Shown here one piece after another: positions 7,661-15,484 of a stretch of DNA of 32,322 nt. Each line of letters opens with the position of its first letter. Positions within the stretch are counted from its first letter, which is position 1. Source of the stretch: an uncultured Clostridia bacterium (GTDB taxonomy: Bacteria; Bacillota; Clostridia; Oscillospirales; Ruminococcaceae); NCBI GenBank assembly GCA_937892655.1, contig CALBJC010000049.1, positions 1 to 32,322 of the forward strand. Direction: 5' to 3'. The notes under the pieces were generated by a model, which was not told where the DNA came from, searched no databases, and saw only the letters and a program-made list of their open reading frames with translations. A program made the translations under genes and the position numbers.

Positions 7661-9553
7661 ATGAATGGTTTTTTACCTGTTTCAAAGCAGGATATGCAAG
7701 AGCGTGGTATTACACAGCTTGATTTTGTATACATAACGGGTGATGCGTATGTTGACCACCCGAGCTTTGGCGTTGCTATCATTTCAAGGCTTTTAGAGGA
7801 TGAGGGTTATACAGTAGGTATCATCTCACAGCCACAGAATGATAACGACTATAAAAAGCTCGGTGAGCCTCGTTTGGCATACCTTGTAACTGCGGGTAAC
7901 ATAGATTCTATGGTAGCCCACTATACAGCCGCCAAGCGCAAGCGTTCAGACGATGCGTATACAGCGGGTAACAAGGCAGGGCGCAGGCCTGACAGAGCAA
8001 CGATAGTATACACTCAGAATTTAAAAAGAATATCACCCGATATTCCCGTTATCATAGGCGGGCTTGAAGCGTCGCTGCGCCGATTTGCCCATTATGATTA
8101 CTGGGATGACAAGGTAAGACCGTCTATGATAATCGATTCAGGTGCCGATATACTCATTTTCGGTATGGGCGAGCATCAGATTGTTGAAATCGCAGACCGC
8201 TTAAATGCTGGCGAGTCAACAAAAACTATGACCGATATCAGAGGTATAGTTTATGCTACAGAGCCTGTAAATACTCCGCTTGGCGCTGTTGAATGCCCGA
8301 CACTAGAGCAGGTGACAAATTCAAAAGAAATGTATGCCAAGGCTACAAGGCAGCAGTATGACAATCAGGATGAGGTTTACGGCAAAACCGTAATTCAGCG
8401 CCACGGTAAAATGATGGTAGTGCAGACACCGCCTGCCTTAGCGCTTACGACCCCTGAGCTTGATAGAGTAGCAGAGCTTCCGTATATGAGAACATATCAT
8501 CCTATGTATGAATCCCAGGGCGGAGTTGCGGCAATAGAAGAGGTTCAGTTTTCTCTTACTCATAACAGAGGCTGCTTTGGCTTTTGTAATTTCTGCTCTA
8601 TTGCTTTGCATCAGGGCAGAAAGGTAACTACAAGAAGTGAAGAATCAGTTTTGCGTGAAGCCAGACTTTTAACACAGATGAAAAACTTCAAGGGCTATAT
8701 CCACGATGTAGGCGGCCCTACCGCAAACTTTCGGCATCTTTCCTGCAAAAAGCAGATAGAGCAGGGTATGTGTAAAGGCAAAAAGTGCTTAGCGCCAAAG
8801 CCTTGCCCTAACTTATATGTTGACCATAAGGAATACTTAGAGCTTTTGAGAAAAATAAGAGCTGTAAAGGGTATTAAAAAGGTATTTGTCCGCTCAGGTA
8901 TAAGATACGATTATCTTATTGAGGATAAGGATGAAACCTTTATGAGAGAGCTTATCGAGCATCATGTCAGCGGTCAGCTAAAGGTTGCGCCGGAGCATTG
9001 CTCGGCGGCAGTTTTAGATAAGATGGGTAAGCCTCATATCGAAGCGTATGTAAGATTTCAGAAGAAGTTTTACGAGATTACAAAGAGTAAGGGTAAAGAG
9101 CAGTATCTAGTGCCATACCTTATGTCATCTCATCCCGGGTCAACTCTTAATGAAGCGGTTGAGCTGGCACTCTTTTTGAAGAAAAACAACATCCATCCCG
9201 AGCAGGTTCAGGATTTCTATCCAACCCCCGGTACAATATCAACCTGTATGTTCTATACAGAGCTTGATCCATATACAATGAAGCCTGTTTTTGTTGCAAA
9301 AACTCCTGAAGAAAAGGCTATGCAAAGAGTTCTGCTTCAGTATTTCAAGCCGTCAAACAAGCGTAGAGTAATAGAGACGCTCATAAAGGCGGGCAGGCAG
9401 GATCTTATCGGCAATACAAAGGATTGCCTTGTGTCGCCTGACGCAGAATATCTTTCTTATCAGAAGAAAAAGGCAATGGCAAAACAGAATAAAAATCAGA
9501 AGAACAAAAACCAGAGCAGAAATAAAAAGCCTGCTCAGAGAGGAAGAAGATAA
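7661..9553 (+). CDS. ygiQ: YgiQ family radical SAM protein
   Basis: A 630-residue radical SAM enzyme of the YgiQ/UPF0313 family. The N-terminal part (LDFVYITGDAYVDHPSFG near residue 20) is the characteristic opening. The cluster-binding cysteines C305, C309 and C312 (CFGFCNFC) coordinate the 4Fe-4S cluster that cleaves S-adenosylmethionine. The last ~25 residues are a Lys/Gln/Asn-rich basic tail. The reaction of this family is not established. It lies 11 bases after ftsK and 1 base before the next small gene, so it is probably in the same operon. Confidence 0.9.
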   Translation: MNGFLPVSKQDMQERGITQLDFVYITGDAYVDHPSFGVAIISRLLEDEGYTVGIISQPQNDNDYKKLGEPRLAYLVTAGNIDSMVAHYTAAKRKRSDDAYTAGNKAGRRPDRATIVYTQNLKRISPDIPVIIGGLEASLRRFAHYDYWDDKVRPSMIIDSGADILIFGMGEHQIVEIADRLNAGESTKTMTDIRGIVYATEPVNTPLGAVECPTLEQVTNSKEMYAKATRQQYDNQDEVYGKTVIQRHGKMMVVQTPPALALTTPELDRVAELPYMRTYHPMYESQGGVAAIEEVQFSLTHNRGCFGFCNFCSIALHQGRKVTTRSEESVLREARLLTQMKNFKGYIHDVGGPTANFRHLSCKKQIEQGMCKGKKCLAPKPCPNLYVDHKEYLELLRKIRAVKGIKKVFVRSGIRYDYLIEDKDETFMRELIEHHVSGQLKVAPEHCSAAVLDKMGKPHIEAYVRFQKKFYEITKSKGKEQYLVPYLMSSHPGSTLNEAVELALFLKKNNIHPEQVQDFYPTPGTISTCMFYTELDPYTMKPVFVAKTPEEKAMQRVLLQYFKPSNKRRVIETLIKAGRQDLIGNTKDCLVSPDAEYLSYQKKKAMAKQNKNQKNKNQSRNKKPAQRGRR

Positions 9554-9554
9554 A

Positions 9555-9740
9555 ATGGCAAATAAGATTGATGCTAACGAGTATACCCGCCTTACAGTCG
9601 AAAAGTTTGAAGGCAATTTTGCAATCTGCTCAACAAAGAGCGGTGCACAGTTTGAGCTTGATATTGATTTGATTGATAAGAATGTCAAGCAGGGCGATAC
9701 TGTTGAATGTAAAAACGGTGTTTATGTAACCGTAAAATAA
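9555..9740 (+). CDS. Small DUF3006-like protein
   Basis: A 61-residue protein starting MANKIDANEY. The pattern FEGNFAI...ELDIDLI...VKQGDTVEC resembles the small beta-rich DUF3006 family (EGD-A-V ... vp ... EGDV); function unknown. I chose ATG 9555 because GAGGAAGAAG lies just upstream; longer in-frame starts lie inside ygiQ. It sits between ygiQ and an RpiR-type regulator with very short gaps. Family assignment is by pattern only. Confidence 0.6.
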   Translation: MANKIDANEYTRLTVEKFEGNFAICSTKSGAQFELDIDLIDKNVKQGDTVECKNGVYVTVK

Positions 9741-9753
9741 AGGGATGATATAT

Positions 9754-10623
9754 ATGAAAAACGACCTTTTTGCGTTAATTCAGAGCGAGCTTCCAAAGCT
9801 CTCAAAGGGGCATAAGAGAATAGCTCTTTATATTCTCGAGCATTACGATAAAGCGGCATTTATGACCGCATCAAAGCTCGGTCAGACAGTTGATGTCAGC
9901 GAATCTACAGTTGTCAGGTTTGCAACAGAGCTTGGCTTTGACGGCTATCCTGACCTTCAGCGTGCATTGTCAGAGCTTATGCGCAATAAGCTAACAGCCG
10001 TTCAGCGAATTGAGGTAACAAGTGACAGAATAGGTGAAGACGATGTTTTGCAGAAGGTTTTAAACTCTGACATCGATAAGATCAGAAGAACCTTAGAGCT
10101 TACTTCTAATGAAGATTTCAAAAGAGCGGTTGACAGAATTTTAAAGGCAAAGAAAATCTACATAATAGGCTCCCGTTCATCGGGCGCTTTAGCATCATTC
10201 TTGTCATACTACTTTAACCTTATTTTCCCGAATGTTGCTTTAGTGCAGACAGGCTCTCGAAGTGAGCTTTTTGAACAGATTATGCGAGTTGATGCTGATG
10301 ATGTTATTATCGGTATCTCATTCCCTCGTTACTCAAAGCAGACGGTAACCGCCTTTCAGTATGCAAAAACTACAAATACAGGGCTTATTGCTATTACCGA
10401 CTCTATGTCATCACCGCTTGTAAAGTATGCAGATGATGTACTGCTTGCAAAGAGTGATATGGTATCCTTTGTCGATTCGCTCGTAGCTCCTCTTAGCCTT
10501 GTAAATGCGCTTATCGTTGCGGTATCTATAAGAAACCGTGACGCTGTTTCTCAGAATCTTGAAAAGCTCGAAAACATCTGGGAAGAATACGAGGTTTACG
10601 AAAAAAATGATGAAGACAACTAG
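9754..10623 (+). CDS. RpiR/MurR-family transcriptional regulator (HTH + SIS domain)
   Basis: A 289-residue regulator. Residues ~1-77 form the RpiR helix-turn-helix domain (TASKLGQTVDVSESTVVRFA, then LGFDGYPDLQ). Residues ~110-250 form a SIS sugar-phosphate-binding domain, with GSRSSGAL near 140. Members sense phosphosugars such as MurNAc-6-P or glucosamine-6-P and control amino-sugar or carbon genes. I chose ATG 9754 because AAAGGGATG is correctly spaced for it; the ATG at 9745 is part of that ribosome site. No sugar gene is adjacent, so the target is unknown. Its end overlaps the next gene by 17 bases. Confidence 0.85.
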   Translation: MKNDLFALIQSELPKLSKGHKRIALYILEHYDKAAFMTASKLGQTVDVSESTVVRFATELGFDGYPDLQRALSELMRNKLTAVQRIEVTSDRIGEDDVLQKVLNSDIDKIRRTLELTSNEDFKRAVDRILKAKKIYIIGSRSSGALASFLSYYFNLIFPNVALVQTGSRSELFEQIMRVDADDVIIGISFPRYSKQTVTAFQYAKTTNTGLIAITDSMSSPLVKYADDVLLAKSDMVSFVDSLVAPLSLVNALIVAVSIRNRDAVSQNLEKLENIWEEYEVYEKNDEDN

Positions 10624-11875
10624 ACAAAATGATGCCGATGTCATCATAATCGGCGCAGGGGCAGCAGGGCTTTACTGTGCCGCAAGACTTTCGTATTTCG
10701 GTATGAATGTTCTGATACTCGAGCATAACAACCGTGTGGGCAAAAAGCTTCTGATTACGGGCAAGGGCAGATGCAATGTAACCAACAACTGCTCATCTGC
10801 TGAAATTATGGCAAATATTCCTACAAATCCAAAGTTTATGTATTCAGCCTTGTCTGAATGTACCCCTCAGGATGTTATGGAGTATTTTGAGTCGCTCGGT
10901 GTTGCGCTCAAAACCGAGCGTGGTAACCGTGTTTTCCCGCAAAGTGACAAATCGCTTGATATTGTAAATGCTCTTGAGCGTGATCTGAAGAAAAAGGGTG
11001 TAAGGATTATCTGCAAAAAGGCAAGAGAGCTTATCGTTGAAGATGGCGTGTGCGTTGGTGTAAAAACCGATGAGGGCAGCTTTTTTGCTGAAAATATCGT
11101 TGTTGCAACTGGCGGCAAGAGCTATCCTGCAACAGGCTCTACCGGCGATGGCTACAAGATGGCAAAGGCTGTCGGACATACTGTTACAGAGCTGTCTCCG
11201 TCTTTAGTGCCGCTTGTTACAAAAGAGAGCTATCCTGTAGATATGATGGGGCTGTCGCTTAAAAATGTAAAGCTCAGGCTTTTTAAAGGCGATACAAAAA
11301 AGCCTGTATACGAAGAACAGGGCGAAATGCTCTTTACCCATTTTGGCGTATCAGGTCCTCTTGTATTGTCAGCGAGCTGTCATATCGAAAAAGCAAGCGA
11401 TATTTCAAAAATCGGCTACCGATTGGAGATTGACCTAAAGCCCGCTCTCGATGAGCAAACGCTTGATAAGCGTATCCAGCGAGATTTTGCGGAGTTTTCT
11501 ACAAGGGATTTCAAAAATTCTCTGGGTAAACTCCTGCCAGCTAAGATGATACCCGTTATCGTTATGCTCTCAGGTATCGATGGCGAGACCAAAGTAAATC
11601 AGATAACCCGCGAACAGCGTTTAGCGCTCGTGTCGCTTATAAAGGCTTTCCCGATGACCGTCAAGGCGTTTCGCCCTATTGAAGAGGCGATTATAACAAG
11701 CGGCGGTATAAAGGTAAGTGAAATAAATCCAAAAACAATGAAATCAAAAATTGTCGGTAACCTTTTCTTTATCGGTGAAATTCTTGATGTTGATGCCTAT
11801 ACGGGCGGTTTTAATCTGCAGATTGCTTTTGCAACTGCCAATGCCTGCGCTCAGGGTATCGTATACGGATTATAA
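10607..11875 (+). CDS. BaiN/HI0933-family FAD-dependent oxidoreductase
   Basis: A 422-residue flavoprotein. A Rossmann fold at the N-terminus has GAGAAG (16-21), followed by NRVGKKLLITGKGRCNVTN, which is diagnostic of the HI0933/BaiN family, and a C-terminal FAD-binding stretch DVDAYTGGFNLQIAFATA. The family is annotated as NAD(P)/FAD-dependent or 'aminoacetone oxidase-like'; the physiological substrate is generally unknown, and BaiN is one member linked to bile acids. ATG 10607 (or 10610) lies inside the previous gene, with GAGG 12 bases upstream, giving a 17-base overlap. It precedes cmk-plsC by 16 bases, an arrangement I believe is common in Clostridia. Confidence 0.85.
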   Translation: MMKTTRQNDADVIIIGAGAAGLYCAARLSYFGMNVLILEHNNRVGKKLLITGKGRCNVTNNCSSAEIMANIPTNPKFMYSALSECTPQDVMEYFESLGVALKTERGNRVFPQSDKSLDIVNALERDLKKKGVRIICKKARELIVEDGVCVGVKTDEGSFFAENIVVATGGKSYPATGSTGDGYKMAKAVGHTVTELSPSLVPLVTKESYPVDMMGLSLKNVKLRLFKGDTKKPVYEEQGEMLFTHFGVSGPLVLSASCHIEKASDISKIGYRLEIDLKPALDEQTLDKRIQRDFAEFSTRDFKNSLGKLLPAKMIPVIVMLSGIDGETKVNQITREQRLALVSLIKAFPMTVKAFRPIEEAIITSGGIKVSEINPKTMKSKIVGNLFFIGEILDVDAYTGGFNLQIAFATANACAQGIVYGL

Positions 11876-11891
11876 AACGGAGGAATGTAAA

Positions 11892-13280
11892 ATGAGTATA
11901 AATATAGCTCTTGATGGCCCTTCAGGTGCAGGTAAGTCAACTATCGCAAAGCTTGTTGCAAAAAGCTTAGGCTTTGTATATGTAGATACTGGTGCACTTT
12001 ATCGCTCAATTGCTTTATATGTAATAGGTAAGGGCGTTGATACAAAAAATCCCGATGAGGTAGTGCCGCTGCTTTCTGAGATTGACGTTTCGCTTAAATA
12101 CGAAAATGACGCTCAGCAGGTTTACCTAAACGGCGAAAACGTGTCCGACAAAATCAGAACTCCAGAAATCTCAATGGGTGCGTCAGATGTTTCAGCGCAT
12201 GGCGAGGTAAGAGCGTTTCTTCTTGACTTGCAGAAAAATATCGCAAAGCAAAATAACGTAATTATGGATGGCCGTGATATCGGTACTGTAGTTTTGCCAG
12301 ATGCTCAGGTTAAAATCTATCTTACTGCCTCTGCTGAAGAACGCGCTCAGAGAAGATTTGATGAGCTTATCGCAAAGGGTCAGCAGGTAGTTTATGAGGA
12401 TGTTTTAGCTGACATCAAGCAGCGTGACTACAACGATATGAACAGAGAGGTAGCTCCTCTTAAAAAGGCTGATGACGCTGTTGAGGTAGATTCAACTCAC
12501 ATGACTATCGAAGAGGTAACTCAGAGAATTATCGAGATAACAAACGAAAAAACAGCTAAGAAAAACGACGATGAAAACAGCGATACGCCAAAAAAGCGTG
12601 AGCGTGAAAACAAGATGAACATCGAGCTCGATAAGGTTGTAAAGGGCAAAAAGCTCAACCCAATAAGAATGTTTTTCTATCAGATTTTAAGAGGTATAGT
12701 TTACGTTGTCTATAAGATAATGTTCAAGCTCAGTTTTGTCGGCTGTGAAAACATTCCAAAGGATGGCTCAAACATCTTCGCTTCAAACCACAGAGGCTAT
12801 CATGACCCTGTGCTTATTTCTATTCCTACAAGAGTTCCGTTTTCATTTATGGCAAAAGAGGAGCTTTTCCAGGGCAATAAGGCTTTCAAATGGCTTATCG
12901 AGGCATTCGGTGCGTTCCCTGTATCAAGAGGTAAGGGCGATACAGGTGCTATGCAGACAGCTATTGAGCGTTTGAATCAGGGCTCAAACCTCGTTATCTT
13001 CCCTGAGGGCACCCGTTCAAAGGATGGCAAGGTCGGCAAGGGCAAAACAGGTGTTGCGCTCATCGGTGCCGCAGCAGGTGTGCCTGTTATTCCGGTAGGT
13101 ATCGTTTTTGAGGGCGAAAAGCTAAGTTTCAGAAAACGCCTTATCGTTTCATTTGGCAAGCCTATCACTCCGCCTGAGATTGATATGACAAATCTTTCAA
13201 CTAAAGATTTAAAGGAATTCAAGACTGAGGTTATGCAGGCGATCACTGAGTTGGTAGAAGAAAATGTTAAGAAATTGTAA
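11892..13280 (+). CDS. Fused cytidylate kinase / 1-acyl-glycerol-3-phosphate acyltransferase
   Basis: A 462-residue two-domain protein. Residues 1-~222 are cytidylate kinase (Cmk): P-loop GPSGAGKST (9-17), DTGALYR, and MDGRDIGTVV; it phosphorylates CMP/dCMP. A charged Asp/Lys linker (~223-240) joins a PlsC-type acyltransferase with N299-H300-x4-D305 (SNHRGYHDP) and FPEGTRS (370-376); it makes phosphatidic acid from lysophosphatidic acid at the membrane. The reading frame is continuous, and the linker includes an in-frame ATG (KMNIELDKV) without an evident strong ribosome site. I chose ATG 11892 because GGAGG lies 8 bases upstream. In many Firmicutes cmk and plsC are separate neighbours; here they are one gene. 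It overlaps the next ORF by 17 bases. Confidence 0.9.
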   Translation: MSINIALDGPSGAGKSTIAKLVAKSLGFVYVDTGALYRSIALYVIGKGVDTKNPDEVVPLLSEIDVSLKYENDAQQVYLNGENVSDKIRTPEISMGASDVSAHGEVRAFLLDLQKNIAKQNNVIMDGRDIGTVVLPDAQVKIYLTASAEERAQRRFDELIAKGQQVVYEDVLADIKQRDYNDMNREVAPLKKADDAVEVDSTHMTIEEVTQRIIEITNEKTAKKNDDENSDTPKKRERENKMNIELDKVVKGKKLNPIRMFFYQILRGIVYVVYKIMFKLSFVGCENIPKDGSNIFASNHRGYHDPVLISIPTRVPFSFMAKEELFQGNKAFKWLIEAFGAFPVSRGKGDTGAMQTAIERLNQGSNLVIFPEGTRSKDGKVGKGKTGVALIGAAAGVPVIPVGIVFEGEKLSFRKRLIVSFGKPITPPEIDMTNLSTKDLKEFKTEVMQAITELVEENVKKL

Positions 13281-15267
13281 AATTTTAACCGCCAAAACAG
13301 CGGGGTTTTGTTTTGGTGTAGACAGAGCTGTCAAAATGGTGTATAATACAATAGACAGCGACAACGGCAAAAATGTTGTTACTTTAGGGCCTATTATCCA
13401 CAATCCCTTTGTGGTGAAAGACCTTGAAGAAAAAGGCGTTTTCGCGATAAAAAATGCCACAGAGGCAACCGCTGAAAACACAGTCATAATCCGCTCACAT
13501 GGCGTAGAATCGGCAGTTTACGATGAACTTGAGGCAATAGGTGCTAAGGTTTTGGATGCTACTTGTCCTTTTGTTTCAAAGATACATAAGATAGCCGCCG
13601 AGGAGTCAAAAAAAGGTACTTTTATTCTCATCGCAGGGGATAGAACTCACCCTGAGGTTGAGGGTATATGCGGTCACTGCTTCGGTGAATTTGATGTGTT
13701 TTCAGATGAAAATGAGCTTACAGCGATTTATGAAAAAAAGCTGAAAAATTCACAAAAAAGGGTTGCAATTTTATCGCAAACAACGTATAATATTAAATTA
13801 TGGGAAAGGTGTATCGAAAAAGCCCGTGAGCTTTTACCTGATGCATTGATATATAATACGATCTGCAATGCCACTTTCGAGAGGCAGAGCGAGGCAATTG
13901 AGCTTGCAAAGCGTGCTGATGTGATGCTGATAGTCGGCGGTAAGCATAGCTCAAACACATTAAAGCTACATACTGTATGCAGTAAATACTGCAGCTGCTT
14001 TCTTGTAGAAAACGGCAGGGAGCTTTATGATATCAACTTTTCCGATGTGGAATTCCGTAAAAATATTATAGGGATTTCAGCCGGTGCTTCAACTCCGGCG
14101 TATATAATCAAGGAGGTACAATGTACTATGACAGAGATTTTAAACAATCTGGACGAAGAATTTAACTTCGAGGAGGCGCTTGAACAGTCCTTCAAGAAAA
14201 TATATACAGGAGCGAAGGTACGTGGCTATGTTACATCCGTTAATAACGGTGAAGTAATCGTTGATATCGGCACTAAGCATACTGGATATATTCCTGCATC
14301 AGAGCTTTCTGATGACTCATCTGTAAAGCCTGCTGACGTTGTTTCAGTTGGCGATGAAATTGATCTTATCGTAACAAAGATTTCAGACCAGGACGGTATC
14401 GTTACACTTTCTAAGAAGAAGGTTGACGCTATGGTTGGCTTTGAAACAATCAAGACGGCTAAGGAAGAGGGCACAATCCTCTCAGGCGTTGTTACAAACG
14501 TTATCAAGGGCGGTATCCTCGTTTTATCAAACGGCGTTAAGGTATTTATCCCTGCATCACAGGCAACTGCAAGACGTGATGACAAGCTCGAAGATCTCCT
14601 CAAGAAGACTGTTGACTTCAAGGTTTTAGAAGTTACAGAAAACAGAGGCAGAGCTCTCGGTTCAATCAGAGCAGTTTTAAAGGACAAGAAGGGCGAAGCT
14701 GAAACAAAGTTCTTTGATCAAACTGCTGAAGGCGCTGTACTCAACGGTACAGTTAAGTCAATCACTGATTACGGCGTATTCGTAGACCTCGGCGGCGTTG
14801 ACGGTCTTATCAGAAAGCCAGACCTCTCATGGGCTAGAATCAAGCACCCATCAGATGTTGTATCAGTAGGCGATGTTATCGAAGTAACTGTTAAGGATAT
14901 CGATAAGGAAAACCACAAGATTTCACTTGTTTACAAGAAGACAAATGAAAACCCTTGGGAACTCTTCAAGGCTCAGTACGCTGTTGACCAGGAAATCAAG
15001 GCAACTATCGTTTCTATCACAGCATTCGGTGCATTTGCTCAGATTATCCCAGGCGTTGACGGTCTTATCCACATCTCACAGATTGCAAATCAGAGAGTAA
15101 ATAACGTTGCAGATATGCTCAAGGTTGGCGATGAAGTTGACTGTAAGATTACAGAAATCGATACAGACAAGAAGAGAATCAGCCTTTCAATCAGAGCATT
15201 GCTTCCTGAAGAAGCTCCTGCTGCTGAAGAAGCTACAGAAGAAGCTGCAGAAGAAGCTGCTGAATAA
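13264..15267 (+). CDS. ispH-rpsA: Fused HMB-PP reductase (IspH) / ribosomal protein S1
   Basis: A 667-residue fusion. Residues 1-~285 are IspH, which makes IPP and DMAPP in the last step of the MEP pathway: cluster cysteines C16 (GFCFGVDRA), C101 (DATCPF) and C201 (TICNATF) and the family's HPEVEG. From ~289 to ~650 there are four S1 RNA-binding repeats (starting near GAKVRGYV, TILSGVV, AVLNGTV and IKATIVS), followed by an Ala/Glu tail. S1 brings mRNA to the ribosome. IspH-S1 fusions are known in Clostridia. Codon choice shifts from mixed in IspH to strongly optimised (mostly AAG, ATC, TTC) in S1. A strong internal ribosome site lies at the junction. The ATG at 13264 overlaps cmk-plsC by 17 bases; its own ribosome site is weak. 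Confidence 0.92.
   Translation: MLRNCKILTAKTAGFCFGVDRAVKMVYNTIDSDNGKNVVTLGPIIHNPFVVKDLEEKGVFAIKNATEATAENTVIIRSHGVESAVYDELEAIGAKVLDATCPFVSKIHKIAAEESKKGTFILIAGDRTHPEVEGICGHCFGEFDVFSDENELTAIYEKKLKNSQKRVAILSQTTYNIKLWERCIEKARELLPDALIYNTICNATFERQSEAIELAKRADVMLIVGGKHSSNTLKLHTVCSKYCSCFLVENGRELYDINFSDVEFRKNIIGISAGASTPAYIIKEVQCTMTEILNNLDEEFNFEEALEQSFKKIYTGAKVRGYVTSVNNGEVIVDIGTKHTGYIPASELSDDSSVKPADVVSVGDEIDLIVTKISDQDGIVTLSKKKVDAMVGFETIKTAKEEGTILSGVVTNVIKGGILVLSNGVKVFIPASQATARRDDKLEDLLKKTVDFKVLEVTENRGRALGSIRAVLKDKKGEAETKFFDQTAEGAVLNGTVKSITDYGVFVDLGGVDGLIRKPDLSWARIKHPSDVVSVGDVIEVTVKDIDKENHKISLVYKKTNENPWELFKAQYAVDQEIKATIVSITAFGAFAQIIPGVDGLIHISQIANQRVNNVADMLKVGDEVDCKITEIDTDKKRISLSIRALLPEEAPAAEEATEEAAEEAAE
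14110..14130 (+). promoter_or_regulatory. Internal Shine-Dalgarno and start for the S1 part
   Basis: AAGGAGG at 14110-14116 is a perfect anti-16S match inside ispH-rpsA. It is followed by ATG 14128 in the same frame, 11 bases downstream (residue 289, MTEILNNLDEEF, where the S1 part begins). The out-of-frame ATG at 14121 is not a start of any gene. It could allow extra, separate S1 synthesis. Confidence 0.55.
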
Positions 15268-15285
15268 TCAAAACTTTAAATTTCA

Positions 15286-15316
15286 AAGGGCAAGGGTTAA
15301 AACCTTTGCCCTTTTT
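15286..15316 (+). terminator. Intrinsic terminator after ispH-rpsA
   Basis: AAAGGGCAAGGG pairs with CCTTTGCCCTTT across a short TTAAAA-like loop, followed by TTTTATTTT. It ends the long plus-strand run. Confidence 0.85.
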
Positions 15317-15401
15317 ATTTTGCAAAATGTATCAAAAGCAAAGGTTTGGCAATACTCAATATATAATTTTTTATAAAAATAAGATTATTTAAAAAAAGCT
15401 C

Positions 15402-15430
15402 TTAACTTTTTTTAAGTTTTGTGGTATACT
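15402..15430 (+). promoter_or_regulatory. Sigma-A type promoter for the PBP gene
   Basis: TTAACT (15402-15407), 17-base spacer, TATACT (15425-15430); about 55 bases before the ATG at 15485 and directly after the rpsA terminator. Confidence 0.6.
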
Positions 15431-15484
15431 ATAGTAATAATGGAATAACTATGTAATTTAGAATTAACTGGAAAGGTAAACAAT

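Noticed and set aside
9429..9554. Longer N-terminus for the small DUF3006-like protein
   Set aside because: It would lie wholly inside ygiQ, has a low-complexity basic sequence from the other frame, and lacks a ribosome site.
14121..14123. ATG 4 bases after AAGGAGG within ispH-rpsA
   Set aside because: It is out of frame with S1 and opens no meaningful protein; the in-frame ATG at 14128 is the relevant one.
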